Assembly (NCBI RefSeq): GCF_029433515.1 | Contig: NZ_JAQTIG010000001.1 | Location: 248,001-312,000 of the forward strand | Length of the DNA stretch: 64,000 bases | Reading direction: 5' to 3' | From: Lactobacillus sp. ESL0679 | GTDB lineage: Bacteria > Bacillota > Bacilli > Lactobacillales > Lactobacillaceae | Part shown: positions 9,421 to 16,529 of the stretch, in pieces | Position numbering within the stretch: the first letter of the stretch is position 1 | How the letters are laid out: the number at the start of each line of letters is the position of its first letter | Notes under the pieces: model-generated | What the model saw: the letters and a program-made list of their open reading frames with translations, nothing else | Database searches by the model: none | Told to the model about the DNA's origin: nothing | Translations under genes and position numbers: made by a program

Positions 9421-9547
9421 TAATTAAAAAGAAGTCCTACTACACTTCTCTACGTAGAGCCGTCTTCAAAGGACGGTGGCTACTAAACGATGTTTAAATA
9501 AACAATTCACCCTGTAACTGTCAAGTTAATTTCTCAGGGCGTTTTTG
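9421..9547 (+). ncRNA. Small RNA of repeat unit 1 (antitoxin-like)
   Basis: An extended -10 (TGTTATAAT, 9406-9413) precedes a transcript with a short hairpin, the palindrome CTCTACGTAGAG, a CCGTC...GACGG hairpin and a terminator (CCCTG...CAGGG then T5). It has no good -35 box, unlike copies 2 and 3, so it may be weaker. It converges on the remnant toxin frame at 9555-9617. The transcript start is estimated. Confidence 0.6.
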
Positions 9548-9554
9548 TTCGTAC

Positions 9555-9617
9555 TTATTTCTTGCGATTGTCGATATATGTCAACAAATCAACGAAAAAC
9601 GTAACTGATAGCAACAC
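9555..9617 (-). pseudogene. 5'-replaced type I toxin remnant, unit 1
   Basis: Encodes the toxin C-terminus LLSVTFFVDLLTYIDNRKK in the same frame as the intact copy at 10133-10222, with one Leu to Phe change. The MSSYEVAT N-terminus and its ribosome site are replaced by sequence belonging to the next unit's promoter region. A GTG-initiated 20-residue peptide remains possible, so loss of function is inferred. Confidence 0.6.
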
Positions 9618-9667
9618 AATGCAATTGTCCCTAAGCAATTTAATAATTATCCATTGTGAACATTAAA

Positions 9668-9696
9668 TTGCTTACCACTAATGCACATGCTATAAT
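9668..9696 (+). promoter_or_regulatory. Promoter of small RNA, unit 2
   Basis: TTGCTT (9668-9673), 17-nt spacer, TATAAT (9691-9696) with a TGC extension before the -10. The same promoter recurs in unit 3 at 9957-9985. Confidence 0.8.
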
Positions 9697-9702
9697 ATCG
9701 TT

Positions 9703-9835
9703 GTAACTAAAAAGAAGCCCTACTAGTAATAGGACTTCTCTACGTAGAGCCGTCTTCAAAGGACGGTGGCTACTGAACGATATTTTTGACAAATACGCCC
9801 TGTAACTGCTAAGTTAATTTCTCAGGGCGTTTTTT
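9703..9835 (+). ncRNA. Small RNA of repeat unit 2 (antitoxin-like)
   Basis: About 133 nt from a near-consensus promoter to a strong terminator (CGCCCTG...CAGGGCG plus T6, 9796-9835). Inside are an AGAAGCCCTA/TAGGACTTCT hairpin, the palindrome CTCTACGTAGAG and a CCGTC...GACGG hairpin. It runs head-on into the unit-2 toxin remnant and shares the bidirectional terminator region, the arrangement of type I antitoxin RNAs such as those of the txpA and fst/par type. Confidence 0.7.
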
Positions 9836-9843
9836 GTTCGTAC

Positions 9844-9906
9844 TTATTTCTTGCGATTGTCGATATATGTCAACAAATCAACAAGAAATGTAACTGATAG
9901 CAACAC
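9844..9906 (-). pseudogene. 5'-replaced type I toxin remnant, unit 2
   Basis: Same C-terminal 18 residues as the intact toxin (LSVTFLVDLLTYIDNRKK) but lacking the N-terminal MSSYEVAT segment and its ribosome site. The upstream sequence is that of the unit-3 promoter region. Only a GTG or ATT start about 20 codons before the stop would give a product. Confidence 0.6.
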
Positions 9907-9991
9907 AATGCAATTGTCCCTAAGCAATTTAATAATTATCCATTGTGAACATTAAATTGCTTACCACTAATGCACATGCTATAATATCGTT

Positions 9992-10124
9992 GTAACTAAA
10001 AAGAAGCCCTACTAGTAATAGGACTTCTCTACGTAGAGCCGTCTTCAAAGGACGGTGGCTACTGAACGATATTTTTGACAAATACGCCCTGTAACTGCTA
10101 AGTTAATTTCTCAGGGCGTTTTTT
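9992..10124 (+). ncRNA. Small RNA of repeat unit 3, antitoxin candidate for the intact toxin
   Basis: Promoter TTGCTT-N17-TATAAT at 9957-9985 and terminator CGCCCTG...CAGGGCG plus T6 at 10085-10124. The RNA converges on the intact toxin gene whose stop is at 10133, so toxin mRNA reading into the terminator would be complementary to it. It carries GGACGGTGGCTAC (10050-10062), whose minus-strand complement could pair with the toxin mRNA leader. Confidence 0.72.
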
Positions 10125-10132
10125 GTTCGTAC

Positions 10133-10222
10133 TTATTTCTTGCGATTGTCGATATATGTCAACAAATCAACAAGAAATGTAACTGATAGCAATACAATTG
10201 TTGCTACTTCGTAACTACTCAC
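10133..10222 (-). CDS. Type I holin-like toxin peptide
   Basis: A 29-residue peptide, MSSYEVATIV followed by LLSVTFLVDLLTYIDNRKK, from a GTG start with AAAGG about 10 nt upstream. One hydrophobic segment is bracketed by a polar MSxYE head and a basic tail, the pattern of the putative holin-like toxin family of Firmicutes type I systems. An in-frame stop lies just upstream, so the start is firm. The mRNA has its own promoter at 10334-10362 and a roughly 105-nt leader. Convergent small RNA lies at 9992-10124. Function as a membrane toxin is inferred from family resemblance; the peptide is too short for certain homology. Confidence 0.75.
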   Translation of the reverse strand: MSSYEVATIVLLSVTFLVDLLTYIDNRKK

Positions 10223-10333
10223 AAGTGACTACCTTTCTACTAAGAGATTGGAGCATTAGTCCAGTAAATGCCATAAGCATCATCTTCTTTCAAACGGTAA
10301 CCACCGCCCTTTTTAACTTTTCTACGTTTCTTA

Positions 10334-10362
10334 ATTATAGCAAAATTATTTTTATATGAATA
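10334..10362 (-). promoter_or_regulatory. Toxin mRNA promoter
   Basis: Minus strand TATTCA (10357-10362), 17-nt spacer ending TTTTGC, then TATAAT (10334-10339), an extended -10 with a poor -35. The leader contains GGGCGGTGGTTAC (complement of 10297-10309), which can form 13 pairs (with G-U) with GTAGCCACCGTCC at the 3' end of a read-through transcript (complement of 10050-10062). Confidence 0.6.
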
Positions 10363-10442
10363 TAGCTTTTATAAAATATCATTTTGACACAAAAAATAGC
10401 GGGCTTAAAGCCCACCATTTCAACGACCGTTTCACTCCAAAA

Positions 10443-10476
10443 GATTTTTCTGACACACAGCTAAAAACTGTGTGCC
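10443..10476 (-). terminator. Terminator after tRNA-Thr
   Basis: Minus strand stem GGCACACAG / CTGTGTGTC with a 7-nt loop followed by AGAAAAATCTTTT, 8 nt after the tRNA 3' end. Confidence 0.75.
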
Positions 10477-10483
10477 ATTTTCA

Positions 10484-10556
10484 AGCCACTTCCCAGATTT
10501 GAACTGGGGACCTCCTCCTTACCACGGCGGTGCTCTACCTCCTGAGCTAAAGTGGC
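10484..10556 (-). tRNA. tRNA-Thr (anticodon GGU)
   Basis: A 73-nt cloverleaf: acceptor GCCACTT/AAGTGGC, D arm GCTC...GAGC, T arm CCCAG-TTCAAAT-CTGGG, discriminator U, CCA not encoded. The anticodon loop reads GTGGTAA, giving anticodon GGU for ACC/ACU codons. Two oddities: the anticodon stem CCGCC/GGAGG has a central G29-A41 mismatch, and position 32 is G rather than a pyrimidine. It may still fold, but it could be a minor or decaying copy. Confidence 0.88.
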
Positions 10557-10570
10557 AATACCATTATACC

Positions 10571-10600
10571 AAAAAGCATTCGTTCGCAGCGAATGCTTTT
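10571..10600. terminator. Bidirectional terminator
   Basis: AAAAAGCATTCG and CGAATGCTTTT form an 11-bp stem (10571-10600) with A and T runs on both sides. It sits between the tRNA and the broken gene at 10607-10839. Confidence 0.78.
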
Positions 10601-10606
10601 AAAGAA

Positions 10607-10839
10607 TTATTTCTTTAATTGCTTTACATTTTTAGTTAATGCATCAAAGTAATCTTTATCCACTCTTGTTACTTCATGATGCTTGTCCTGATACTTTTTA
10701 AACTCACTATCAACTTTTTCCCTTTAATGGCACCATGCTGAGTGGTCATCAACTGATAGTTGACAACCACTTTCTCATCAAGTTCTTCATCAGCTAAAAT
10801 TAACTTAGAAGCAAAAAATACCGTATTAAAAGAAAACAC
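10607..10839 (-). pseudogene. Frameshifted fragment of an unidentified protein
   Basis: One frame reads KLILADEELDEKVVVNYQ and QLMTTQHGAIKGK; the coding sense continues in another frame as VDSEFKKYQDKHHEV and DYFDALTKNVKQLKK before a stop at 10607. The switch falls in an A5 run after GGG at about 10721-10728, where one extra A would restore a single frame. No start with a ribosome site is evident, and the 5' end abuts the terminator at 10837-10862. I do not recognise the family. Confidence 0.6.
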
Positions 10840-10862
10840 TTTAAGCATTACTGCTTAAAGTG
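10837..10862 (-). terminator. Terminator downstream of the YbjQ-like gene
   Basis: CACTTTAAGCA and TGCTTAAAGTG form an 11-bp stem with a TTA/TAA-type loop; the minus-strand continuation is TTTTCTTTT. Confidence 0.75.
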
Positions 10863-10929
10863 CATCTAATTTGTTATTTATCTTCATCAACAGAATTTGA
10901 CAAAGAGCCATTTTTATTCAGATTGTATT

Positions 10930-11259
10930 TCAGTCTATAAATTTAACTGCTGTGCCGTAAGCAACAACCGATTGCATATCACCAGCAATTGAACTAGAAT
11001 CAAAGCGCATCATCACAACCGCATCTGCACCTTTTTCAGCAGCTGCTTGGCGTAATCGATCTAAAGCCTGTGTACGAGACTCCTCTAGCATTTTAGTATA
11101 ACTACGAATCTCACCACCAACCATTGATTTTAAGCCAGCGCCAAAGTCTTTAAGCATATTTTTAGACTGCGTGGTTAAGCCAAAGACCTCACCTATGACC
11201 TCATATTTTTTACCGGGGATTTGTTCTGTCGTTGTTACCAAAACTTGTTCTGCATCCAT
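10930..11259 (-). CDS. YbjQ/UPF0145 family protein
   Basis: 109 residues of the YbjQ (UPF0145, heavy-metal-binding-like) family. Visible hallmarks are [20 protein letters not shown] at the N-terminus, the GGE-type turn ([16 protein letters not shown]) and [16 protein letters not shown] followed by VVAYGTAVK. Family members form pentameric beta-barrels of unknown cellular role. It is a single gene between the tyrS terminator and the fragment above, with no operon partner. Confidence 0.88.
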   Translation of the reverse strand: MDAEQVLVTTTEQIPGKKYEVIGEVFGLTTQSKNMLKDFGAGLKSMVGGEIRSYTKMLEESRTQALDRLRQAAAEKGADAVVMMRFDSSSIAGDMQSVVAYGTAVKFID

Positions 11260-11333
11260 TATTATTCTCCTAAAATTATTCGCTAACTAAATACTCTTTA
11301 ATTATACATTATCAGATTAAAATTATCATTATA

Positions 11334-11369
11334 AAAACAGGCATCCCTATCACTAGGAATACCTGTTTT
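11334..11369 (-). terminator. tyrS terminator
   Basis: Minus strand ACAGGTATTCCTA and TAGGGATGCCTGT form a long stem followed by T5, directly after the tyrS stop codon. Confidence 0.85.
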
Positions 11370-11370
11370 A

Positions 11371-12633
11371 TTATTTAATTGTAACTAATGTATACTTCTT
11401 TTTACCCTTGCGCACAATGACGTATTTGCCATCGAATGCCTTGCTTGGGTCAACATCAAAATCAACAGATTGTTCACGATCACCATTAATGTAGATCGCA
11501 CCATTCTTGATGTCTTCACGTGCCTGACGCTTAGAATCCTCAACCTTGGTTTCAACCAAGAAGTCAACGATATTCTTAATATTGCCGTCTGCTTGAGCGG
11601 CTGGTGCACTCTTTAAGCCTTCTTCAATTTGCTTAACAGATAAGTTCTTGATGTCGCCTGAAAATAGAGCATCAGTAATCATTTGGGCTTCTTTTAAGCC
11701 AGCCTCACCATGAACAAACTTGGTTACTTCCTCAGCCAACTTCTTCTGTGCAGCTCGCTTCCATGGCTCCTTCTTAGTTGCTTCATCTAAAGCATCAATT
11801 TCTTCATGACTTAGGAAGGTAAAGTACTTCAAGTATTTCACAACATCGCGGTCATCTTGATTAATCCAGAATTGATAAAATTCGTAAGGACTAGTCTTTT
11901 CTGGGTCAAGCCAAACAGCACCACCAGCTGACTTACCAAACTTGGTACCATCGGCTTTTAGCATCAATGGAATAGTCAGACCAAAGGCTTGTCTGTCTGA
12001 TCCTTGCAACTTATGAATCAAATCAATTCCGGCCGTAATATTGCCCCACTGATCGCTACCACCGATTTGCATTTGGACACCATGATTTTTGTTCAGCTCG
12101 TTAAAGTCAATCGCTTGCAGAATCTGGTAAGAAAATTCGGTAAAGGAAATCCCATTCTCTAGTCTGCTGGCAACAACATCCTTATTAAGCATGTTATTAA
12201 CTTGGAAATGCTTCCCGTAATCACGTAAAAAGTCAATTAGGGTCATCTTGTCCAGCCATTCAGCATTGTTAACAATTTCAAAGTTCTCTGTACCAAACAA
12301 TTTTTCCATTTGCTTAGTTAAAGCTACTTCATTTTGATGCAACTTTTCGGCACTCAATAATGTCCGCTCTGATTTACGGCCCGATGGATCACCAATTGTT
12401 CCCGTACCACCACCGATAACGATTACTGGGTGGTAACCTGCAAGCTGAAATCTCTTTAAAATCATGAAGGGAATTAAGTGACCAATGTGCAAGGAATCAC
12501 CGGTTGGGTCAGTACCACAGTACAAGGCGAGGTCATCATGCTCTTTTAAGTATTTACGTAAACCTTCTTCGTCAGTCTCCTGATTAATAGCACCACGCCA
12601 TTTTAAATCTTCTAAAATATCAAAGTTTGCCAT
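11371..12633 (-). CDS. tyrS: Tyrosyl-tRNA synthetase
   Basis: 420 residues, full length for a bacterial class I TyrRS. The HIGH motif is seen as SLHIGHLIPFM (about residue 48), the tyrosine-site segment as YQILQAIDF and QIGGSDQWGN, and the KMSKS equivalent as KFGKSAGG (about residue 232). A C-terminal S4-like RNA-binding segment (NGAIYINGDREQSVDFD) ends the protein. It charges tRNA-Tyr in the cytoplasm. Start ATG has GGAGG 8 nt upstream. Transcription is controlled by the T-box leader at 12649-12856. Confidence 0.97.
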   Translation of the reverse strand: MANFDILEDLKWRGAINQETDEEGLRKYLKEHDDLALYCGTDPTGDSLHIGHLIPFMILKRFQLAGYHPVIVIGGGTGTIGDPSGRKSERTLLSAEKLHQNEVALTKQMEKLFGTENFEIVNNAEWLDKMTLIDFLRDYGKHFQVNNMLNKDVVASRLENGISFTEFSYQILQAIDFNELNKNHGVQMQIGGSDQWGNITAGIDLIHKLQGSDRQAFGLTIPLMLKADGTKFGKSAGGAVWLDPEKTSPYEFYQFWINQDDRDVVKYLKYFTFLSHEEIDALDEATKKEPWKRAAQKKLAEEVTKFVHGEAGLKEAQMITDALFSGDIKNLSVKQIEEGLKSAPAAQADGNIKNIVDFLVETKVEDSKRQAREDIKNGAIYINGDREQSVDFDVDPSKAFDGKYVIVRKGKKKYTLVTIK

Positions 12634-12648
12634 TTATATTCCTCCAAC

Positions 12649-12856
12649 AAAAAACGCCCCTAGATTCAATTCGAATCTAGGGACGACTAAATTACTTTTT
12701 AGCCGTGGTACCACCCACGTTTACGCCAATTACAGCGTCTTATTCGGTCTTTACGGGAACCACCCAACTCGTATTTCGTCACCCTCGACCTGTCTAGCTC
12801 ACACCAACCGCTAGTTCTCTGATCGCTGAATCGAGGTGCTACTTCATTATGATGAT
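12649..12856 (-). promoter_or_regulatory. T-box riboswitch (tyrosine)
   Basis: The leader contains the conserved T-box GGGTGGTACCACGG (within 12703-12720) and, upstream, GACGAAATACGAG with a TAC tyrosine specifier codon at 12771-12773. The terminator is CGTCCCTAGATTC with GAATCTAGGGGCG (12655-12685) followed by T6. The T-box sequence lies just before it, so the antiterminator and terminator are alternatives. Uncharged tRNA-Tyr would pair with the specifier and T-box and allow tyrS transcription. Confidence 0.93.
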
Positions 12857-12862
12857 AAATGA

Positions 12863-12891
12863 ATAATACTAATTTTTTATTAATTAGTCAA
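12863..12891 (-). promoter_or_regulatory. tyrS promoter
   Basis: Minus strand TTGACT (12886-12891), 17-nt spacer, TATTAT (12863-12868), placing the start of the T-box leader near 12856. Confidence 0.75.
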
Positions 12892-12904
12892 CATTATTTT
12901 TTAA

Positions 12905-15874
12905 TTATTTGTAAAAGCCTTTAGCCTTCAAGCCATATGCCTTACCAGAAGTCATATCATACTGAACCATTTCATAATCAGCAAGTAGTTCCTGTTGCTT
13001 CTTAGTCAACGTCTTTGGATCGACCATTTCACCTTTACGGTTAACTAAGTTAAAGCCCTTATCACCGGCAAAGTTGATTGTAATTGCTGGCAACTTCTTA
13101 TGAACTTCTGTTAGCAATGCTTGGTATGGCGTAACCTTCGAGTCAGTCTGTTGCAACATCATGGCAATAAAGTCACTACTATTAACAAAGCTATTTGCCT
13201 TAGTCGACAACTTCATCTTGGCACCATGTTCACGGGCATACTTATTAGAGTAAATAAAGTAGCGCGTTGAGTGCATTTGCACTGGATACTTCGCTGTGTA
13301 ACTTTGTGACAAAATACTTGGATAGTGGTCACCATAGAAGACTAGAGTAACCGGTTTTTTAAGTTTATCAATTTGCTTAATAAACTTCTTAACTGCCTTA
13401 TCAGTATACTGTGTCCCCTTGACATAAGTTGCCATCTGCTCACGGTCTGCGGCAGTCTTGAACAAGTCACCAGTAATCTTACCCATGTATTCGTTATTTG
13501 GATACCAATTATTGTATGGCATGTGGTTCTGAATTGAAATCAGGTTGATGAACTGGCCACCCTTACGCGCATTAATTTGATGCAAACCATTAGCATAAGT
13601 AGTGAAATCAGAATTATAACTACTGTGCCCCAATTTCTTCTGGTCAATAACCTTATAACCTGAACCTAGGTAAACAAACTTATTAAACTTGAAAATCCGA
13701 TAATCACCAATTCTTGAATAATAACTACCAATAAACGGGTGAATAGCAGATTTATAATCAAAGTTCATCCCAATTGTTGGGTAGAACTTGTGATTTGGCA
13801 CAACTTGCACGTATGGTGTCAGCGTTGACTTAAACATCCCCATATTCAGACCTGTCAACGTTTCCCATTCCATGTTGGCTGTACCACCACCATAACCAGC
13901 ACTAAGCATTGAGCCATAAGTTGACCGGTTCTTCATTGATTGAATGAACTTAACTGGATTTGGCACATCCCGATCAAATTTAATTGTTGGGAAGGTATAT
14001 GGATCAACAAAACTTTCACTCAGGTTAAAAACAATCGTTTGTTTGCTAATATCATTCTTCCGCGTCTTATTAATTTTAGCCGCAACCTTAGCATACTTTT
14101 GGTCCAAGTGATTAATTGTTGTCGCTGAATAGCCACTTGGCTGGTCCATAATCTGCAAATCAATATAATTCAAGAAGTTTAGCAGTGGCCCGTTAACCTG
14201 AATATCACGTTCAGGATTACGGAACTTCTGATGATTATCAAAGCCAAGATTAATGTAATAAATAAAGCCATTATCGTGATTAAACCGCAGCGGCGTTAAG
14301 AACAATAGTAAGCTAAGTAGTGCCCAAATGCCGCGCCGCTTCCATGAACCACGCTTCTTAATCGGATACTTTTTCTCTAGAAAGACATCAAAAATAATTA
14401 TTACTACCAGAGCAATTAAAATGGCAATTACCAAATTCTTGCCCACCATTGGCAGCAAAGTCTTCCAGTTAACAATCTCACTAATTTCAGTTGGATAAAT
14501 TGGCTCGCCACGCAAGTTCATCTTAATCTTGTTGGCAACAGCCCAACCGAGCACAATAATGCTGACCAGCATGTTAGATGTCCAGTACCGCGTGGTAATG
14601 AAGTAAATGATTGAAAACATGGCATCAAGAAAGATGGTTGTTAAGACAATCGCAAAGAACTTCGTCCCCAAAAGATAAACAACCGCATTAATGTTTTTGG
14701 CTGTACTAATCTGTATTCGTAAATTATCGGATTCAATTAAGAAAGACGCAAAACTTAAAACGTAGAACCAAGCCCACGTTAACAAATTAACGCGGTTGGT
14801 AACGATCCATTTAGTAACGTGGTTTAGTGCAGTTGCACAAACTTTAGCTAAATTAGTTTCATGATTGAGATAATCAATGACCTGTGCAAATGGATGCCAC
14901 TTAAATAAGTAGCGGTCTAGGATAAAGTACCAACCCCAAGCAATTAACATCATCAATACAATCATGATGAGCTTATTAATTGTTGAAGAATTAGTAAACA
15001 GAAAGACCTTCATAAATTTAGCTGAAATCGGCGCATCCATGAAGATAATTACTGGAATAAAGTAGCGCATTTCACGTGCGCTAAAGGTCACAATTACCTT
15101 TTTGAAAAGTAAAAAGGCAGCTGCAACTATTAAGAACATAAATGGTGAAGAAGGATTATTCAAAAATTCCCTGTTCCAATCACCACCATTACCGGCAACT
15201 AGCTGTGACCAATAAACGGCATCAAATCCCGGCACACCAATTAAAACAACAAAGAAAGAAACAATGCCAACAAGTAGAGAAAATCCTAACATTTTTTTGC
15301 TAATTTTGACATTTGCCAGGAACATCCCCCAGGCAAAGAACAAAATCAAATACAAGCCGTAAATTGAATATTGGAAAGTTAAATTACCAGCACTTAAAGC
15401 AAAACCTAATACCGTTAAGATACTCAACACTAGCAGGTTTTGCTTGTCACTTAACTGATGCTGCAAATCATATAGATGTGGCTGAGCCAATAAACTAAAA
15501 ATTAACCCGGCAAACAAAACTGACGTGCTGGTAATAACCGGAAAGAGCATTCCCCACACGCGCCACATATTAAAGTGACTTGGTGATATAATAAAAAACA
15601 ACAGGTAATAAATAATTAAGGTTGTTACTCCAAGTAACCAATACCTAAAACTTTCGCTTGCACGTTGCTTTTTCTTACTGTAAACAGCACCAAAGACCAT
15701 TGGTACAATCATTATTGTCGCGTGGTACAACATGTTCGGCATAAACCGAATAAATGAAAAGTGCGCTCTCGAAGCAATACCTTTCAAGTTAAACATTTGT
15801 ACTAGCATGAAGAAAGTTGCAACTAGCAGACAGATAATCTGCACGGTCTTTAACGTTTTTTTATTTTTACTCAT
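12905..15874 (-). CDS. LTA synthase family (phosphoglycerol transferase / sulfatase-fold) membrane protein
   Basis: About 989 residues from the ATG at 15874 (a GTG 21 nt upstream is possible). The N-terminal half holds more than ten hydrophobic segments, over twice as many as standard LtaS. The extracellular sulfatase-fold domain follows from about residue 610: TIVFNLSESFVDPYTF, GGGTANMEWETLTG (the nucleophile Thr region), FYGDHYPSI near the end. It would act on the outer face of the membrane, transferring glycerol phosphate or a related group. The exact product is unknown. Last gene of the LCP / plsY operon. Confidence 0.85.
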   Translation of the reverse strand: MSKNKKTLKTVQIICLLVATFFMLVQMFNLKGIASRAHFSFIRFMPNMLYHATIMIVPMVFGAVYSKKKQRASESFRYWLLGVTTLIIYYLLFFIISPSHFNMWRVWGMLFPVITSTSVLFAGLIFSLLAQPHLYDLQHQLSDKQNLLVLSILTVLGFALSAGNLTFQYSIYGLYLILFFAWGMFLANVKISKKMLGFSLLVGIVSFFVVLIGVPGFDAVYWSQLVAGNGGDWNREFLNNPSSPFMFLIVAAAFLLFKKVIVTFSAREMRYFIPVIIFMDAPISAKFMKVFLFTNSSTINKLIMIVLMMLIAWGWYFILDRYLFKWHPFAQVIDYLNHETNLAKVCATALNHVTKWIVTNRVNLLTWAWFYVLSFASFLIESDNLRIQISTAKNINAVVYLLGTKFFAIVLTTIFLDAMFSIIYFITTRYWTSNMLVSIIVLGWAVANKIKMNLRGEPIYPTEISEIVNWKTLLPMVGKNLVIAILIALVVIIIFDVFLEKKYPIKKRGSWKRRGIWALLSLLLFLTPLRFNHDNGFIYYINLGFDNHQKFRNPERDIQVNGPLLNFLNYIDLQIMDQPSGYSATTINHLDQKYAKVAAKINKTRKNDISKQTIVFNLSESFVDPYTFPTIKFDRDVPNPVKFIQSMKNRSTYGSMLSAGYGGGTANMEWETLTGLNMGMFKSTLTPYVQVVPNHKFYPTIGMNFDYKSAIHPFIGSYYSRIGDYRIFKFNKFVYLGSGYKVIDQKKLGHSSYNSDFTTYANGLHQINARKGGQFINLISIQNHMPYNNWYPNNEYMGKITGDLFKTAADREQMATYVKGTQYTDKAVKKFIKQIDKLKKPVTLVFYGDHYPSILSQSYTAKYPVQMHSTRYFIYSNKYAREHGAKMKLSTKANSFVNSSDFIAMMLQQTDSKVTPYQALLTEVHKKLPAITINFAGDKGFNLVNRKGEMVDPKTLTKKQQELLADYEMVQYDMTSGKAYGLKAKGFYK

Positions 15875-15911
15875 GTTTCTAGTATCTATCCTCACTAAAA
15901 ATTGATTTTAT

Positions 15912-16529
15912 CTATTGTATCTTTATACCCAACTTTTTCTTAATTGAGTATAAAACGTCAACCTTTTTACCTTTACCTGCAAAAAAGTCCCGGAGATCAT
16001 GCCTGAACTTAAACACCATAATTAGCCCAATTACTAATAGGATAATCCCAACCTCACTAATCTTCGTCATTTCATAACAAGCAAATAAAAAGATAAAGAT
16101 TAGCGGCGGCACCGTTAAGTTCTTCATGATAATCATTAAAACTAAAGCAATCAGTAAGGTAACAATACCCGCTGGAAAATCATAGATTAAAGCAAATAAT
16201 CCAGCTACGGCAACACCCTTGCCGCCCTTAAACTTATTTAAAATTGGAAAACAATGCCCCAAAATCAAGCCTAAGCCTGCATAAGCCAAGTTAACACGGC
16301 CGGGGAAAAAGTTAGCAACTAACAGCATTGCCACGGCGGTTTTTAAGAAATCACCTAAGCAAGTGATGATGCCCCATTTTTTGCCAAAAACGGCACCAAT
16401 ATTAGCTGTCCCAGGATTACCAGAACCAACCTTAGTTGGATCTTGATGGAAAACAAACCGCCCCAGTAGCATTGCACCAAGGAAATTTCCCAGTACATAA
16501 CCAATTAAAATTGACCACAAGCGTGCCAT
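15912..16529 (-). CDS. plsY: Glycerol-3-phosphate acyltransferase PlsY
   Basis: 205 residues with the three PlsY motifs: GSGNPGTANIG (a variant of SGNxGATN, about residue 37), GDFLKTAVAM (about residue 58) and GHCFPILNKFKGGKGVA (about residue 90). Five or more membrane segments are evident. It acylates glycerol-3-phosphate from acyl phosphate at the membrane, the first step of phospholipid synthesis. The start overlaps the LCP gene stop (TAATG). The variant SGNPGTAN motif suggests it may be one of two PlsY copies. Confidence 0.9.
   Translation of the reverse strand: MARLWSILIGYVLGNFLGAMLLGRFVFHQDPTKVGSGNPGTANIGAVFGKKWGIITCLGDFLKTAVAMLLVANFFPGRVNLAYAGLGLILGHCFPILNKFKGGKGVAVAGLFALIYDFPAGIVTLLIALVLMIIMKNLTVPPLIFIFLFACYEMTKISEVGIILLVIGLIMVFKFRHDLRDFFAGKGKKVDVLYSIKKKLGIKIQ

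Larger units (their letters stand above)
9391..10222. repeat. Three tandem copies of a 289-bp small-RNA / toxin unit
   Basis: Equivalent landmarks recur at exact 289-bp spacing: the toxin stop codon at 9555, 9844 and 10133. Copies 2 and 3 are almost identical; copy 1 differs at several bases and is 6 bp shorter inside its small-RNA hairpin. Each unit carries a plus-strand promoter, a structured small RNA with a terminator, and the 3' part of a minus-strand toxin gene. This is not CRISPR: there are three long near-identical units, no short repeats and no variable spacers. Confidence 0.93.

Noticed and set aside
9391..10222. Repeat array as CRISPR
   Set aside because: Repeats are 289 bp and nearly identical throughout, only three in number, with promoters and terminators inside; no short repeat/spacer pattern and no cas genes.
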